This document shows, piece by piece, positions 32,434 to 42,812 of a DNA stretch of 64,000 nt. A program made the translations under genes and the position numbers. The notes beneath the pieces were generated by a model. The model was not told the origin of the DNA, did no database searches, and was given only the letters and a program-made list of their open reading frames with translations. Source of the stretch: Anaeramoeba flamelloides (lineage: Eukaryota > Metamonada > Anaeramoebidae); assembly GCA_027625915.1 (NCBI GenBank), contig JANTQA010000010.1, positions 434,001 to 498,000 on the forward strand, written 5' to 3'. How positions within the stretch are numbered: the first letter of the stretch is position 1; every line of letters starts with the position of its first letter.

Positions 32434-34622
32434 TTAAGCGTGCCAACTTTTGAACCAAAACATTTTATCAAATTGTTCAGTTGTGATTGGAAATGAATAA
32501 ATCCAAGGTATAAAAAAGACATAACCCAAAATTATTGGAATTGATAATATGGCGACTGTGAACCATTTTAAAGATTTTTTTGGTATAAAGGATTTGACAA
32601 ATGCGTCCAACACGAGAGCTGTCAAGGGAACTGCTGTTAACAAAATGGGTGTATAGTGGTATAGAAATGTACACCTTGGGACACCAGCATATATCGTAAG
32701 TGAAACGAGATACATTATCACGAAGGTGCTGCCCCATAGCATTGTTGAGTCTATGAGCGCCCAAAAATACTGTGATCGAGAATATTTTTTCTCAATTCCT
32801 TGAGGTTTGTTTCTAATCACTGAAATTAAACCCCGAAGGAAGTAGAGAAGGTAAAAGATAATGGCTGCCAAATTAAACCACCAAACTATCGGATTCCCAA
32901 GACAAAAAACATACCTTTTCTCTGAGGAATTAGGTATTTTTTTCTCCCAATAGTTCATTACCGTGCAGGTGTGCAGCGGCCACGAGGTCCAATTTGAAGA
33001 AAACGGATGGCCGCCTTCAACACCCATATTGTATTGCTGCATTTTAAAAGTCATCTTGGTAGTTAACGGGATTGTTGAAACTGGATGACGATACGGAAGG
33101 CTTGCCAGAGGATCGGTCTTGTTGATCAAAGATCCAATAAATTGATCGTCAAAGGAGTACGCATCGCCTTCGCCGCTATAGGGCATCAAATTAAAATGGA
33201 AATAAAAGCTAATATAATAGATCAAAAGCATGGGTATCAAATAAGCAAAGCCACGAATGAGTATGTGCTTTAATGTCGACTTCCAGTCCTTGTGGATGTC
33301 ATGGATAAAGATTAGCTCATGGAATGCAACCCCAACAATTACACCAATGGCAGTGACTTTAACACTAAAGGCACACCCTAAGGTGATCCCGGCAACAAAG
33401 ATAAAAAAATACCACACTTTGCTATATAGCCTCAACTTTGTCACCTTGATACAAAACATGATCGAAACAAGGATAAAAAAAAACAAAAACGGATCGGTGA
33501 CAATCAATCGCGACTCGGTTATTACAGAGTTTTCAAAAAGGATCATAATAGATACGAACGTCGAAACAGGAATTGAAATATTTAAGACCCTACAGAGCAT
33601 ATACATGGTAGGGCACAACAAAGATCCTATAATGGCTGTGGGTATCCTTAAACACATGTAATCATTATTCGGGAATTGTTGTCCGATTTTTGCAAAGCTA
33701 AATTCTGCAGAGTAGTCTGGGCAAAAGACTTTTGCAGAGGCACTTAAAATTAATTTACTTTTAGTCGTAAAGTAACATGAATTTAATTTATTATGTTGGT
33801 TGTGTTTTCATTTTTGTTTTCGTTTTTGTTTTTTATTGATTTTTTGATTTTTTGATTTGGTTGATTTGGTTGATTTTGTTAGCTTTTTGAAAAACTAAAA
33901 ACATAAACGAAGAAAAAATATTCAAAATAACTTACGCTAATGGTGGACTATATTTGGAAGGAAACAAATATTGTGATCGGTTTGTTTTTGTTTTTGTTTT
34001 TGTTTTGTTTTATTTTTGCATTGTATTGTATTGTATTATTTTGTTTTTGAAAATTAAAAATAAAGTAATGAGATGTGAAGTGGCTGATGAGTATGTTGAG
34101 ATCAAAAAAAAAAAGGGAAAAAAAAAAGGTTTTAGAAAAATACTGGATATCAAAGAAATATTCCCCTCTATGATAGTCATTTACAAATCCACCAAAATGG
34201 ACTTCATCAAAAATTACAGAATCAGGAGTTTCTAACCGATAAAATCTTGTTGCAAATGATAAAAGAGTGATGAAGAGTACAATAGGAATTTCAATTTTTA
34301 AATCACGATAAATCAATGAATTGTGTGTGTTTCGATATTTTCTTAAATCAAAGGTTGCAACTTTACAGAGGTATTGGAAATAAGTCATTTTTATTTTTGT
34401 TTGTTGGTTTTGAGGTTTGTTCTTCGTTGTTTGTTTCTTTTCTTTTTTATTTAGAGTTCCTTGTTCTTGTTCTTTAACTTTTTCTTTTACTTTTTCTTTT
34501 TCTTTTTCTTTTTCTTTTACTTGGGTTTTTATTTCAGTCTTATTTTTGGTTTTTATTACTTTTTTGTTTTTTGGTTTTGCTCTTTTTTTGTTTTTGGACA
34601 GAGGAATTTTGTTTTTTTTCAT
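32434..34622 (-). CDS. POMT: Protein O-mannosyltransferase (PMT family), three exons
   Basis: Exons 34622-34144, 33947-33936 (12 nt) and 33757-32434; 604 residues. It transfers mannose from dolichyl-phosphate mannose to Ser/Thr of secretory proteins in the ER membrane. A basic, KE-rich cytosolic leader (1-78) is followed by a first membrane segment and RFYRLETPDSVIFDEVHFG, whose DE pair (139-140) is the PMT catalytic motif. The spliced product then reads DIHPPLAKLILSA, the invariant PMT HPPLxK loop. SVITESRLIVTDP keeps the conserved arginine. SGEGDA and HPFSSNWTSWPLH mark the start and end of the luminal loop; only about 45 residues separate them, so the MIR domains found there in fungal and animal PMTs are absent. 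The last third has the four C-terminal membrane segments. All splice phases fit (2 and 2). It is a MIR-less PMT, as in bacteria and some protists. Confidence 0.88.
33936..33947 (-). other. 12-nt microexon of the PMT gene
   Basis: The exon TCCACCATTAGC lies between TTCCTTCCAAATATAG and GTAAGTTATT. It completes His and encodes Pro-Pro-Leu plus two bases of Ala. Without it the HPPLAK motif is lost; flanking introns are 196 and 178 nt. Confidence 0.82.
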
Positions 34623-34960
34623 CTTTTTTGAAATAACCTTTTCGAGAAAAGTTGATAAAAATGATTTTAAGGTTGAGTAAGAAAGTTGAGAAATTACAAA
34701 GATTATCAGAATTGTTTCTTTCTCCTCTGTAAAAATTCATTCTTCTTAGAAAGCACTATGAAAGATTGATGCAAATTTCTAATTAATAGAAATAATTTTT
34801 GAGTAACAAATTTAAATCAATAAATGATCCAATCCCAAAAAGTATCTATAATTATCAATTCTAATATTAATTTTGTTAAGGTTAAGTTATATAACTTATT
34901 ACTATATATTGTTTTTATTTTTATAATAAATTTGATGATTGTTAGATAATTTTTCACAAA

Positions 34961-35126
34961 CTAGTATTTGTATTATAAATGGGAAAAACTTTTAACTTCC
35001 TTTACCAAATTTTTTACTTTATAAATAGAGTTCTCAAAGAGGTAGGTTGTAATTTGTCGATTTGTTTTCAAAAAGAAATCTGAAAAGGAAATGAAAATTT
35101 TTCCCATTTATAATTCAAAAACCAGT
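34961..35126. mobile_element. Small inverted-repeat element, family 5, copy 1
   Basis: Left CTAGTATTTGTATTATAAAT, right mirrored ATTTATAATTCAAAAACCAG. Internal TATAAATAGAGTTCTCAAAG is shared, in either orientation, with 37131-37264 and 49938-50120. Frames over it are fortuitous. 35127-36296 holds no gene. Confidence 0.6.
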
Positions 35127-36296
35127 GGTCGGGTAACTTAACAAAATTTTTGTGCTTAAACTTTCTGGTATTATAAGGATGTTTTTTGTTTTTCAAATTG
35201 ATAATCTTTTTAGAATCTGAAGAAAATAGAAAAAAAACAAACCCTTGGATTAAAATTAACATAAAATGAGATTTTTTGATTTTTATTTTTAATTTTCTGT
35301 GACTTTTAGATCAAAGAGACAAATTACAATAAATATTGCAACCAAAATTGCGTTTTTTGTTCAATAGTATTTATCTTTATAAAGTGTTTTCAAAATTTTA
35401 TACTATTTTTTCCAATCGAAGGTATATAACTACTTGAAATTTTATATAATTTTGGCAAGGGAATTATGATATATTAAAATAGTCCAATAATGTAAAAAGA
35501 ATTAGAAAATATAAGTTTGTTTTTAGAAATTAATGTTGGATTTGGTAAAAATGTTTGATAAAGGATTGTTTAGAATTTGGAGTTATACCACTAGTTACAA
35601 ATTTGATCATTTCTCACCTTCAAACAAGTTGCTTTAATTTGATTTTACATTTAATAAATATTCAGAGTGATTATCGTACAGATTGTAATAATATAGATCT
35701 TCAATTTTTTTAAAATATTCAAAAAATATTTGGAGATATAATTGTTTGTAGTTTTCTGATTTTTTTCTTTGAAAATTTTTTAATTATTTTTTCGCTTACA
35801 TGCACATTTAAAGTTTATTTAAACAATCATAGGGGTGTAAATTAAATATTTCTTTTTAAAAAGAAAAATTTTTTTTTTCCAAAAAAATAGATTTCTGTTA
35901 ATTTTAAGAATAATAATATTTCTACTCTATACTATTATTTTCCTATAAAAAAAATGAAAATTTTTAATTCACATAGCAAAAATATTTTTATATAAATAAT
36001 TAGTTGAAACCCCCGAAAATATTTAACTAATCGTTTAGAAATGATATTTTTAGAGATTTAAGTAAAACTACCTTATTGTACTCTAAGAAAAATTTTTTTA
36101 CTCTGGTAATTTGATTTTAACAGTAATTATTAATATAAACCTCAATTCAAAATTTTAACACATCAAAATTCGATTTGTGAAAAAAAAAACTTATTTAATC
36201 AATTCTCAAAGAAATACCAAATTAGAACCATATACTAATTGAAATGTTAACACTGGTTTTGAAATTATGATACTCGCAAAACAAAAAATAAATAAT

Positions 36297-36497
36297 TACA
36301 GTCAGTTTCACTTTTAAGGCACAAACTTTCATCGAAATTTAAGGCACAATAAAAATCTCAAATTAAAGCACAAAATCCAAATTCTAGTAAAAATAAATTG
36401 TAAAAAAAAAAATTTCAAATTTTGTGCCTTAATTTGAGATTTTTTTGTGCCTTAAATTTCGTTGTAAGTTTGTGCCTTAAAAGTGAAACTGGCTGTA
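36297..36497. mobile_element. Palindromic TA-flanked MITE, family 1, copy 5
   Basis: TA-CAGTCAGTTTCACTTTTAAGG to mirrored end-TA; one visible end change (CTGGCTG). Otherwise close to consensus. Confidence 0.88.
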
Positions 36498-36950
36498 TCA
36501 ATACACTTAAATTATGGGTGTGTTAAAAATTTTGGAAAGAGCAAAACAAAAAAAAAAATTGGTAAATTTGTTGAAATTCTATTAGGAATATTGATCGATC
36601 AAATGGTTAGATACCATCAACTAATTTTATTTGAGTTCTTCTATTTGGAACAACCCAACTTTAACATAATATCAATCGTTTGATTAAAAATTTTGATCCA
36701 ACGAAACAAGTTACGTAATTCAAAAAATGAAATGAAAACAAAAATTTAAAAGATGAAAAACTGATTTTTATATAATAAAAAAATGAAAATTATTTCCAAA
36801 TTTGAATGAAATTTTATTATTCTGATTGTTTGGAACGTTTTAGCTATGTTGAAAATTTTAAATTTTAGTTTACATTTTGGAAATTGGAATAAAAATTTTT
36901 ATTTATTAATTGAAAAATAACAGTATTGCAAATATTTCTATCAGATAATG

Positions 36951-37128
36951 TACAAACAGTTCCTCCTTTAAGACATAAACTCGAAAATTAAATTAAGGCA
37001 CAAAATTCGAATTTTTGGAAAATACTTTTTGACTAAAAAGAATTCAAAAAATGTTCCTTAATTTGAGATTTTTTTTTTGCCTTAAATTTAATTTTCGAGT
37101 TTATGTCTTAAAAGTGGAACTGACTGTA
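36951..37128. mobile_element. Variant of the family 1 MITE
   Basis: Shares the GTTCC-type end, the TTTAAGACATAAACTCG arm and AAGGCACAAAATTCG, mirrored at the right as CGAGTTTATGTCTTAAAAGTG. It is a diverged subfamily with changed second motif (ACTCGAAAATTAAATT instead of ACTTTCAACGAAATT). The left end is untidy (TACAAACAGTTCC). Confidence 0.7.
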
Positions 37129-37130
37129 TA

Positions 37131-37264
37131 GATAGGAAAAAAATTTTCACTTGGTTTTCGTTTTCCTTTTGAAACCAAATCTACAAATTACAGCCTATTT
37201 TTTTAAGAACTCTATTTATAAAAGTAAAAAAAAAGGAAAAGCAAGTGAAAATTTTACCTATTTG
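37131..37264. mobile_element. Small inverted-repeat element, family 5, copy 2
   Basis: GATAGGAAAAAAATTTTCACTTG is mirrored by CAAGTGAAAATTTTACCTAT. It abuts the preceding MITE directly. The interior carries the family 5 text in reverse. Confidence 0.55.
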
Positions 37265-37743
37265 TTAGGAAAATACAAGTAAAATGACGAAAAAGAGGAA
37301 GTTTTCGATTGAGAAAAAAATCTACTATTTTAATTATTTTTAAAAAGTTAAAACAAATATCATTGTGGTCCAATTACGATCATGATACCTAAAAGGGAAA
37401 TTAATTGTTTCGATAAAAAAAATATAATTATTAAAGGTAGAATCGAAAAAAAGTAGGTGTCAAAAATTCCGTGATCTAGTTCTTACTTTTCGAAAAAGGG
37501 CCACTCTTGAACAACAGCACCAACCATTATTGTTCCAAAAAAAAAAAAAAAAAATGAAGTTTGAGAACACAAATGAATCTTCGAAGAAATGAAAAGTTTT
37601 AATCAGTTTAATAGTTTTTCAAAAAAGCGTGTGTTTTATTTCATTCAATAAAAGATCCTTGGGAACTCAATCAATACCAATAGTTGGAGTTTGTTTTTTG
37701 GAAGATTCTAATTCCTTTTGATCACCCCACCTTAATAAGATCT

Positions 37744-38262
37744 TTAATTATTAAAAAAGTAAATTGTAATTGCAATATTGAGATCCCCAAAAGTTTTTTT
37801 AATTAACTCAGAAACTCGATTCCATTCAAGTCTGTCAAGCCCACAGCCAATTTTTGGCATTGACAAGCTCTTGATTTTTTTTTCAATACAAATTTTTTTC
37901 ATTGCACACAAAGACTTCTCAAGGCTTTCATATGACGGCTTATGAAAGTACCTGTTTTTGGTTACAAGAATTATAATGAATTTTCCATTCCTTTTTATAA
38001 ACCCAGATCCCCCAATTTTTATACTTTGTTTTTTGTAGTCCTGGATTCCTCCGTATTTTGTTTTAAAAATTTTTGCGATTCCTTTGCCCATACCAAGATC
38101 AGCAGAAACGCAATGTGCTAAGGAATCTTCTGAAGTGAACAAATCTCCTTCAATTTCTTCATATTTGAGGCATTCAATTTCTTCTTGTTCTTCTTTTTTT
38201 ACTTTTTCTTGTTCTTTTTCTTTTTCTTTTTCTTTTTCTTTTTCTTTTTCGTTCTCGTTCAT
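37744..38262 (-). CDS. OARD1: Macrodomain ADP-ribose hydrolase, OARD1/TARG1 type
   Basis: 172 residues from the first true ATG (MNENEKEKEK..); an upstream in-frame TTG is not a credible start. After a 20-residue KE-rich leader the whole remainder matches the TARG1 macrodomain: GDLFTSEDSLAHCVSADLGM, GKGIAKIFKTKYGG, GSGFIKRNGKFIIILVTKNR, HKPSYESLEKSL, LSMPKIGCGLDRLEW. The two catalytic residues of human OARD1, K84 and D125, correspond to K102 and D143 and are present. The enzyme removes ADP-ribose from glutamate/aspartate on proteins and cleaves O-acetyl-ADP-ribose; it acts in nucleus and cytosol. The gene stands alone, with no intron seen. The leader is encoded by a simple CTTTTT-type repeat that may vary in length. 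Confidence 0.92.
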   Translation of the reverse strand: MNENEKEKEKEKEKEKEQEKVKKEEQEEIECLKYEEIEGDLFTSEDSLAHCVSADLGMGKGIAKIFKTKYGGIQDYKKQSIKIGGSGFIKRNGKFIIILVTKNRYFHKPSYESLEKSLCAMKKICIEKKIKSLSMPKIGCGLDRLEWNRVSELIKKTFGDLNIAITIYFFNN

Positions 38263-39494
38263 TTGTTTTATGGTTTTGAAACTGAAATTATTCAATTGAA
38301 AAAAAGGAAAAAATAAATGTAACAACAAAAAATTATTTTGACAAACTTATGAAAACAGCCTTGTGAAGTTTGAACAAAAAAAGATGTTGTTGAGAAATTT
38401 ATTTCCAAAAAATATGTGTTGTTTTTTAGAATTTAAGGACAATGAACCAAATTTATTGTTAGTATACAAATTTAATGACATCGGCTTGTTTTGGTGGGTG
38501 ATTAAAAACTGATATTGATGAGTTAAAACATATTTTTTGGTTTTTAGTTGTTTTTCTACTTTAAGGGAATCGGAAATTTATTATAATTTGGGCTTTCTCC
38601 GTTTCTGAGAACACGAAGAATTAAAAATAACTATTGAAAAAAACACTTTAATTTTTAAATACAGTCCCCTGAATTATTATCTTTCACTCTGATTTTTTGA
38701 ATAGTTACAAAAAGAATTAGTGTTTAAGTACTATGTTTTAGATGAAAACAGTGAAATTATGTTTAAAAGTCTCTTTACAGAGTTCTATAATCGCAGTTAT
38801 TTGTACTATGAGTATTTCTTTGACAAAAAAAAAATGAAATTTTTCACAATTACAACATTTTTCTCAATTTTCACCTAAGAAGCTCCAAGATTTGATTTTA
38901 ATATTATATAATTCCCATTTCAAACCATTAAACACAAAAAATCCTCAAACTATTATAAATATTTTATACTGTTTCTTTAACAAGTTTGAAATGTTTTAAA
39001 ATTGAACTTTTACTTGGAAATCCCTAAAAGTTATTATTTTTATTTAAAAAATTTTCATTCAACAATCTATTTAGAATTTTTTTTTGTTGTTGAGGTGTTT
39101 TTTAACTTTCAAATTAATGATTTTTTGTCCAATTTATTCAGAATATTAATTTTTTTAACAAGTGGATATATAATAACATAATAAATCAACATTATTATCG
39201 GTGAGAATGTAGTTGTTATAATCTTGTTTTTTTAAAAAAAAAATACAACAAAATCTTTTTCGGATCTTTCGCGTCTATTTTAAATATTGTAATTTGTGCT
39301 TTTGCTTATAAAATAGATAAATTAACCCATTTAAATAATTTAAAGTTTGAGTATAGTTTTTGAAATCCAAAATTCGCCTGTTTCTAATATAAACCAAAAA
39401 AAAAAAAATAACATATTATTTTTATTAACAATTAAGTCTATTCTAAGAAAATTTTAAAACCATTTTTCATTTTATAATGGTAAGTATTTATTTA

Positions 39495-39530
<36 letters not shown>

Positions 39531-40960
39531 CAAATTTTTAATTATTAATATTTAATTTGTATCTCAACAAAGAGAACTGAAAGTGCAATATTTAAGGAAA
39601 TGAATCAAAATTTAATAAGAGTTTAACAAAAATTAAATAAAGAAATTCTGATCTATTTAGTAAAAAAAATTTTTTATTCTTTAAGGTTTTAAAATAGTTG
39701 TTTTCTGTTTTTCAAAAAATTGAAAAAAATTAAAAAAATTTTCAAATTTTGGAAAATTTTTTTAGAAATTATTTGATTTTATTCACATAAATAATTATAA
39801 TAATTTAAATCATTTTTAGAAGAAAAAAATTTATATTTAATTTTGTGGATAAAAGTACCTAATTCTCAAATATCTTCAAGAACAGTTTATTTTGAAAAAT
39901 CGAATTTTATCTTAGAATAAAAACAGAATTTATGAGTAATATTTCAAAATTTTAAAATTAATTTAAAAATTAAATTTTTAAAAATTATTAGTATTAAAAT
40001 AATATAAATATAGAAATAGTTTCAATTAAAATATTTATATACAACCAAAAGAATTATCCCAACAAAGAAAAAAATCATTAAGTAAAAGAAAATTATTAAA
40101 TTCATTTTATTTCTTACAACATAAAAATTTTTAAACTTTTTTATTACTATTTACATTATTATTATAAAATAAAAACCACTTATTACCAGTAATATAAAAA
40201 AATGTCCCAAAAAAATTATGATCTCACTAAAAAAAAGTATTTTTATGGCTTTCTTAGTTTTTCAGAATTTTTTGACACTTCACACAAACAAAACTCATCT
40301 GTGCAGAAGATTGTCAATAAAATATTAAATAAAGTGTTTCGGTTGTTGTTAAAAATCTGCCACTTATATATATATATTGTATCTTTTTTGAATTCTTGAG
40401 ACTCTCGAAGACTTTTTTTGGAGATTTTGATTCATTTTCTTGTCTTTTTTTCCTTCTAAATAAAATCCTGTTTAAAACTTAATGAAGAAATTATATTTTT
40501 TATTATATCTGTTAAATACATGGATATAATCGATTTAATAGTATTGCTTTAGTGACAAATATAAATTTGAATATTTTAACAATTATAACTAAAATTGAAA
40601 AGTATTATATTTTTTAATTTTTCAAGAATAAAATTAAAATCAATTTATTTTAAACTATTTACTTAAAGGGTATTTTCTCATTCATTTTTGGTTCTATGGT
40701 ATTTTTCTTTACAAATTGATATAAAAACATTATTAGATACTTAATGTTCAAAAATATAATGTAAATAAATGTTATAAATGTGAACTTTTCTAAAATTTTA
40801 TATATCAGTAAAAAATCTATATTTTCAGGTCTAGAGTAGATTTTCATACATTGAGTTTTATTTTATTTTTTTTTTTTCTTTTTGAAATGTAAATTTGAAA
40901 TAAAAAATTTAGAACCCCAGGATAACTTTCAGATAATTGAGTCAATGTAATTGTGTTCAA

Positions 40961-41398
40961 AAGTCAGACATTTACTATTAAAAAATCTCATTTTCAACAA
41001 TTTTAATTTTCAAAGAAATCAAAAAAATATTCCATCATACCTTTCAATGAAAGGGTAACAAATTTTTAATAAAATTTTTATTTTTTTCCAGAGTTTATAG
41101 CTTATTTGGACATTTATTTTATGAATATTAACTCTAAGGTGATGTCTATAATTTCACTTATTTCTAATATTCGTTTTTGGTTGAAAGTTCCAAAAAACAA
41201 ATTGAATTTTTGTATTTTGAATGGGCATCTTTGAGTGTAATGTGTTTTATTATAAACAATTTTAATTCAAAAAAAAAAATGTAAAAAAAGTTTTTTGGCA
41301 AACTTTCATTTGAATATCTTATGCAAAATTTCTCAATTTCTTTTCAAAGGTCAATTGTTGAAAATGAGATTTTTTAGTAGTAAATGTCTAGTTTTTAA
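40961..41398. mobile_element. Inverted-repeat element
   Basis: Left arm AGTCAGACATTTACTATTAA .. CTCATTTTCAACAATT; right arm mirrored AATTGTTGAAAATGAGATTT .. GTAGTAAATGTCTAG. About 440 bp in all. Confidence 0.6.
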
Positions 41399-41834
41399 AC
41401 AAAATAAAATACTCATTATCTTCTACTTAATGTGGTGTTTTCAATTTTTTTTTTTTTTTTAAATTTACTTTTTAAAGTAAAAAAAGGAAAAAATAAATAA
41501 ATAAATAAAAAATCATTAAATGACATTTGACTAATTTTTCCTGAATTAGAACAGTTGTTTCTAATCTAAAAATTAAAAATTATTTATAAGAAGAATTCAT
41601 GATTTAACTCAAAGAGGTTGTTCTATTTCTTCAAGAAAACTGTACCACTTTGACTGAAAAATTGTCAGTTTGTTTGGGCATTTCTTTTATGAATATCAAC
41701 TTTCGTCTGAAGTTTATAATTTCTCTTATTTTTAACAATGGTTTTTGGTTGATAATTTCAAAAAAAAAATTGAATTTTTCATTTTTGACTAGTAACCTTT
41801 GAGTGTAATGGGTTTTATTATAAACAAATTAATC

Positions 41835-41845
<11 letters not shown>
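41094..41845. repeat. Two direct copies of a 190 bp sequence
   Basis: 41094-41280 and 41664-41845 share TTATGAATAT-AACT, TTTTTGGTTGA-A-TTC and TTTGAGTGTAATG-GTTTTATTATAAACAA. A third trace is near 44715-44765 (TATTTCTTCAA-AAAACTGT..TTTGACTGAAA). Confidence 0.6.
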
Positions 41846-41876
<31 letters not shown>

Positions 41877-42107
41877 TCAAGGTTTTTATTATATATGAAA
41901 ATAAATCACATCACATACGCAAAAGGAAAAAAGAAATAGAAAAGAAAAAGAAAATTACATTACAATGAAGAATGTGAATAAGTAATAAAGAAAGAATCGT
42001 ACTGGTGGGAAAGAATAAGTAAATTAACATATTAGATTAATATTCAAAATAATCCAAGGTGAAATATTAGTTTATTAATGATAAAATCAAATTAATTAAT
42101 TTGTCAT

Positions 42108-42404
42108 TTATTTATTACACCAAAACATTTTAATTGGAAAGATTTTCATTTGATCAAAAATTACATTACTTTTGTTAAATTGTATATCATCCCAAATTAT
42201 ATTATTTTTGATTTGAATTTTATTCGAATCCTTTATAGGCATTTCTTTGTTAAAAATCATTGAATTTAATTTGTACGAACAGGGGTTTTTAACAAGAGAT
42301 AATTGAAATAAATTATTTTTATTTAATAATAATTCATATCTTTTTCTGGATGTTTCCAAATATAAAATTTTTGAGAAAAATTTTTTCGAAATTTGTTGCT
42401 TCAT
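42108..42404 (-). CDS. Hypothetical 98-residue frame
   Basis: ATG start (MKQQISKKFFSKILYLETSR), ends ..KIFPIKMFWCNK. The frame also continues upstream to a TTTATAG acceptor-like site near 42453, so it could be a terminal exon. It has no recognisable domain; composition is K/N/I/F-rich like the background. In DNA this A/T-rich one frame of this length in 64 kb could arise by chance. Confidence 0.2.
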   Translation of the reverse strand: MKQQISKKFFSKILYLETSRKRYELLLNKNNLFQLSLVKNPCSYKLNSMIFNKEMPIKDSNKIQIKNNIIWDDIQFNKSNVIFDQMKIFPIKMFWCNK

Positions 42405-42758
42405 GTTCGGTTCATTTTCAAAAATATAATCTTGGTTATATGAAAAACTATAAATATTATATATTAAATAATTGAATAAAAATTATTAAAAAAAATTGAA
42501 TTTTAGTCCTAATAAATTTGATAAATTTTTTCTTTTGAAACTTTTAGTGATGAAAATAAAGTTCTGGAAATAGTAAAAAAAAAAAAAAATATAATAAAAA
42601 ATATTTTCAGAACTTTTTTGTTAGAACAAAGCTCAAAACAAGAATAGAAATTTGTTCATTCAATTTGTATTATTTTTTTAAAATTAAAATGTTAAGGCAT
42701 CAGTATTTATATAAGTTATTGTGGGCCCCAATACCAGTTTGTAAATCGGTTCATAATT

Positions 42759-42812
<54 letters not shown>

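Larger units (their letters stand above)
38263..42107. other. 3.8 kb without a supported gene
   Basis: A/T-rich, with a (TA)n run at 39499-39526. Open frames at 40202-40399 and 40659-40847 look like chance. Repeats at 40961-41398 and 41094-41845 are listed separately. A poly-A run of over 30 lies near 41837-41871. Confidence 0.55.

Noticed and set aside
33948-34143. C-terminal end of the first PMT frame (..QYFSKTFFFSLFFF..) as protein
   Set aside because: It is intron read-through: the conserved HPPLAK motif is only restored by splicing at 34144.
34417-34680. + strand frame rich in F and S opposite the PMT leader
   Set aside because: It is the mirror of the KE-coding repeat on the minus strand.
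38084-38299. + strand frame with SFSFSF repeat
   Set aside because: It is the antisense shadow of the KE leader of the OARD1-type gene.
42756-42807. Long (TA)n runs here and at 6799, 31280, 39499 and 43336 as functional sites
   Set aside because: Simple microsatellites are expected at this base composition; no flanking structure was seen.
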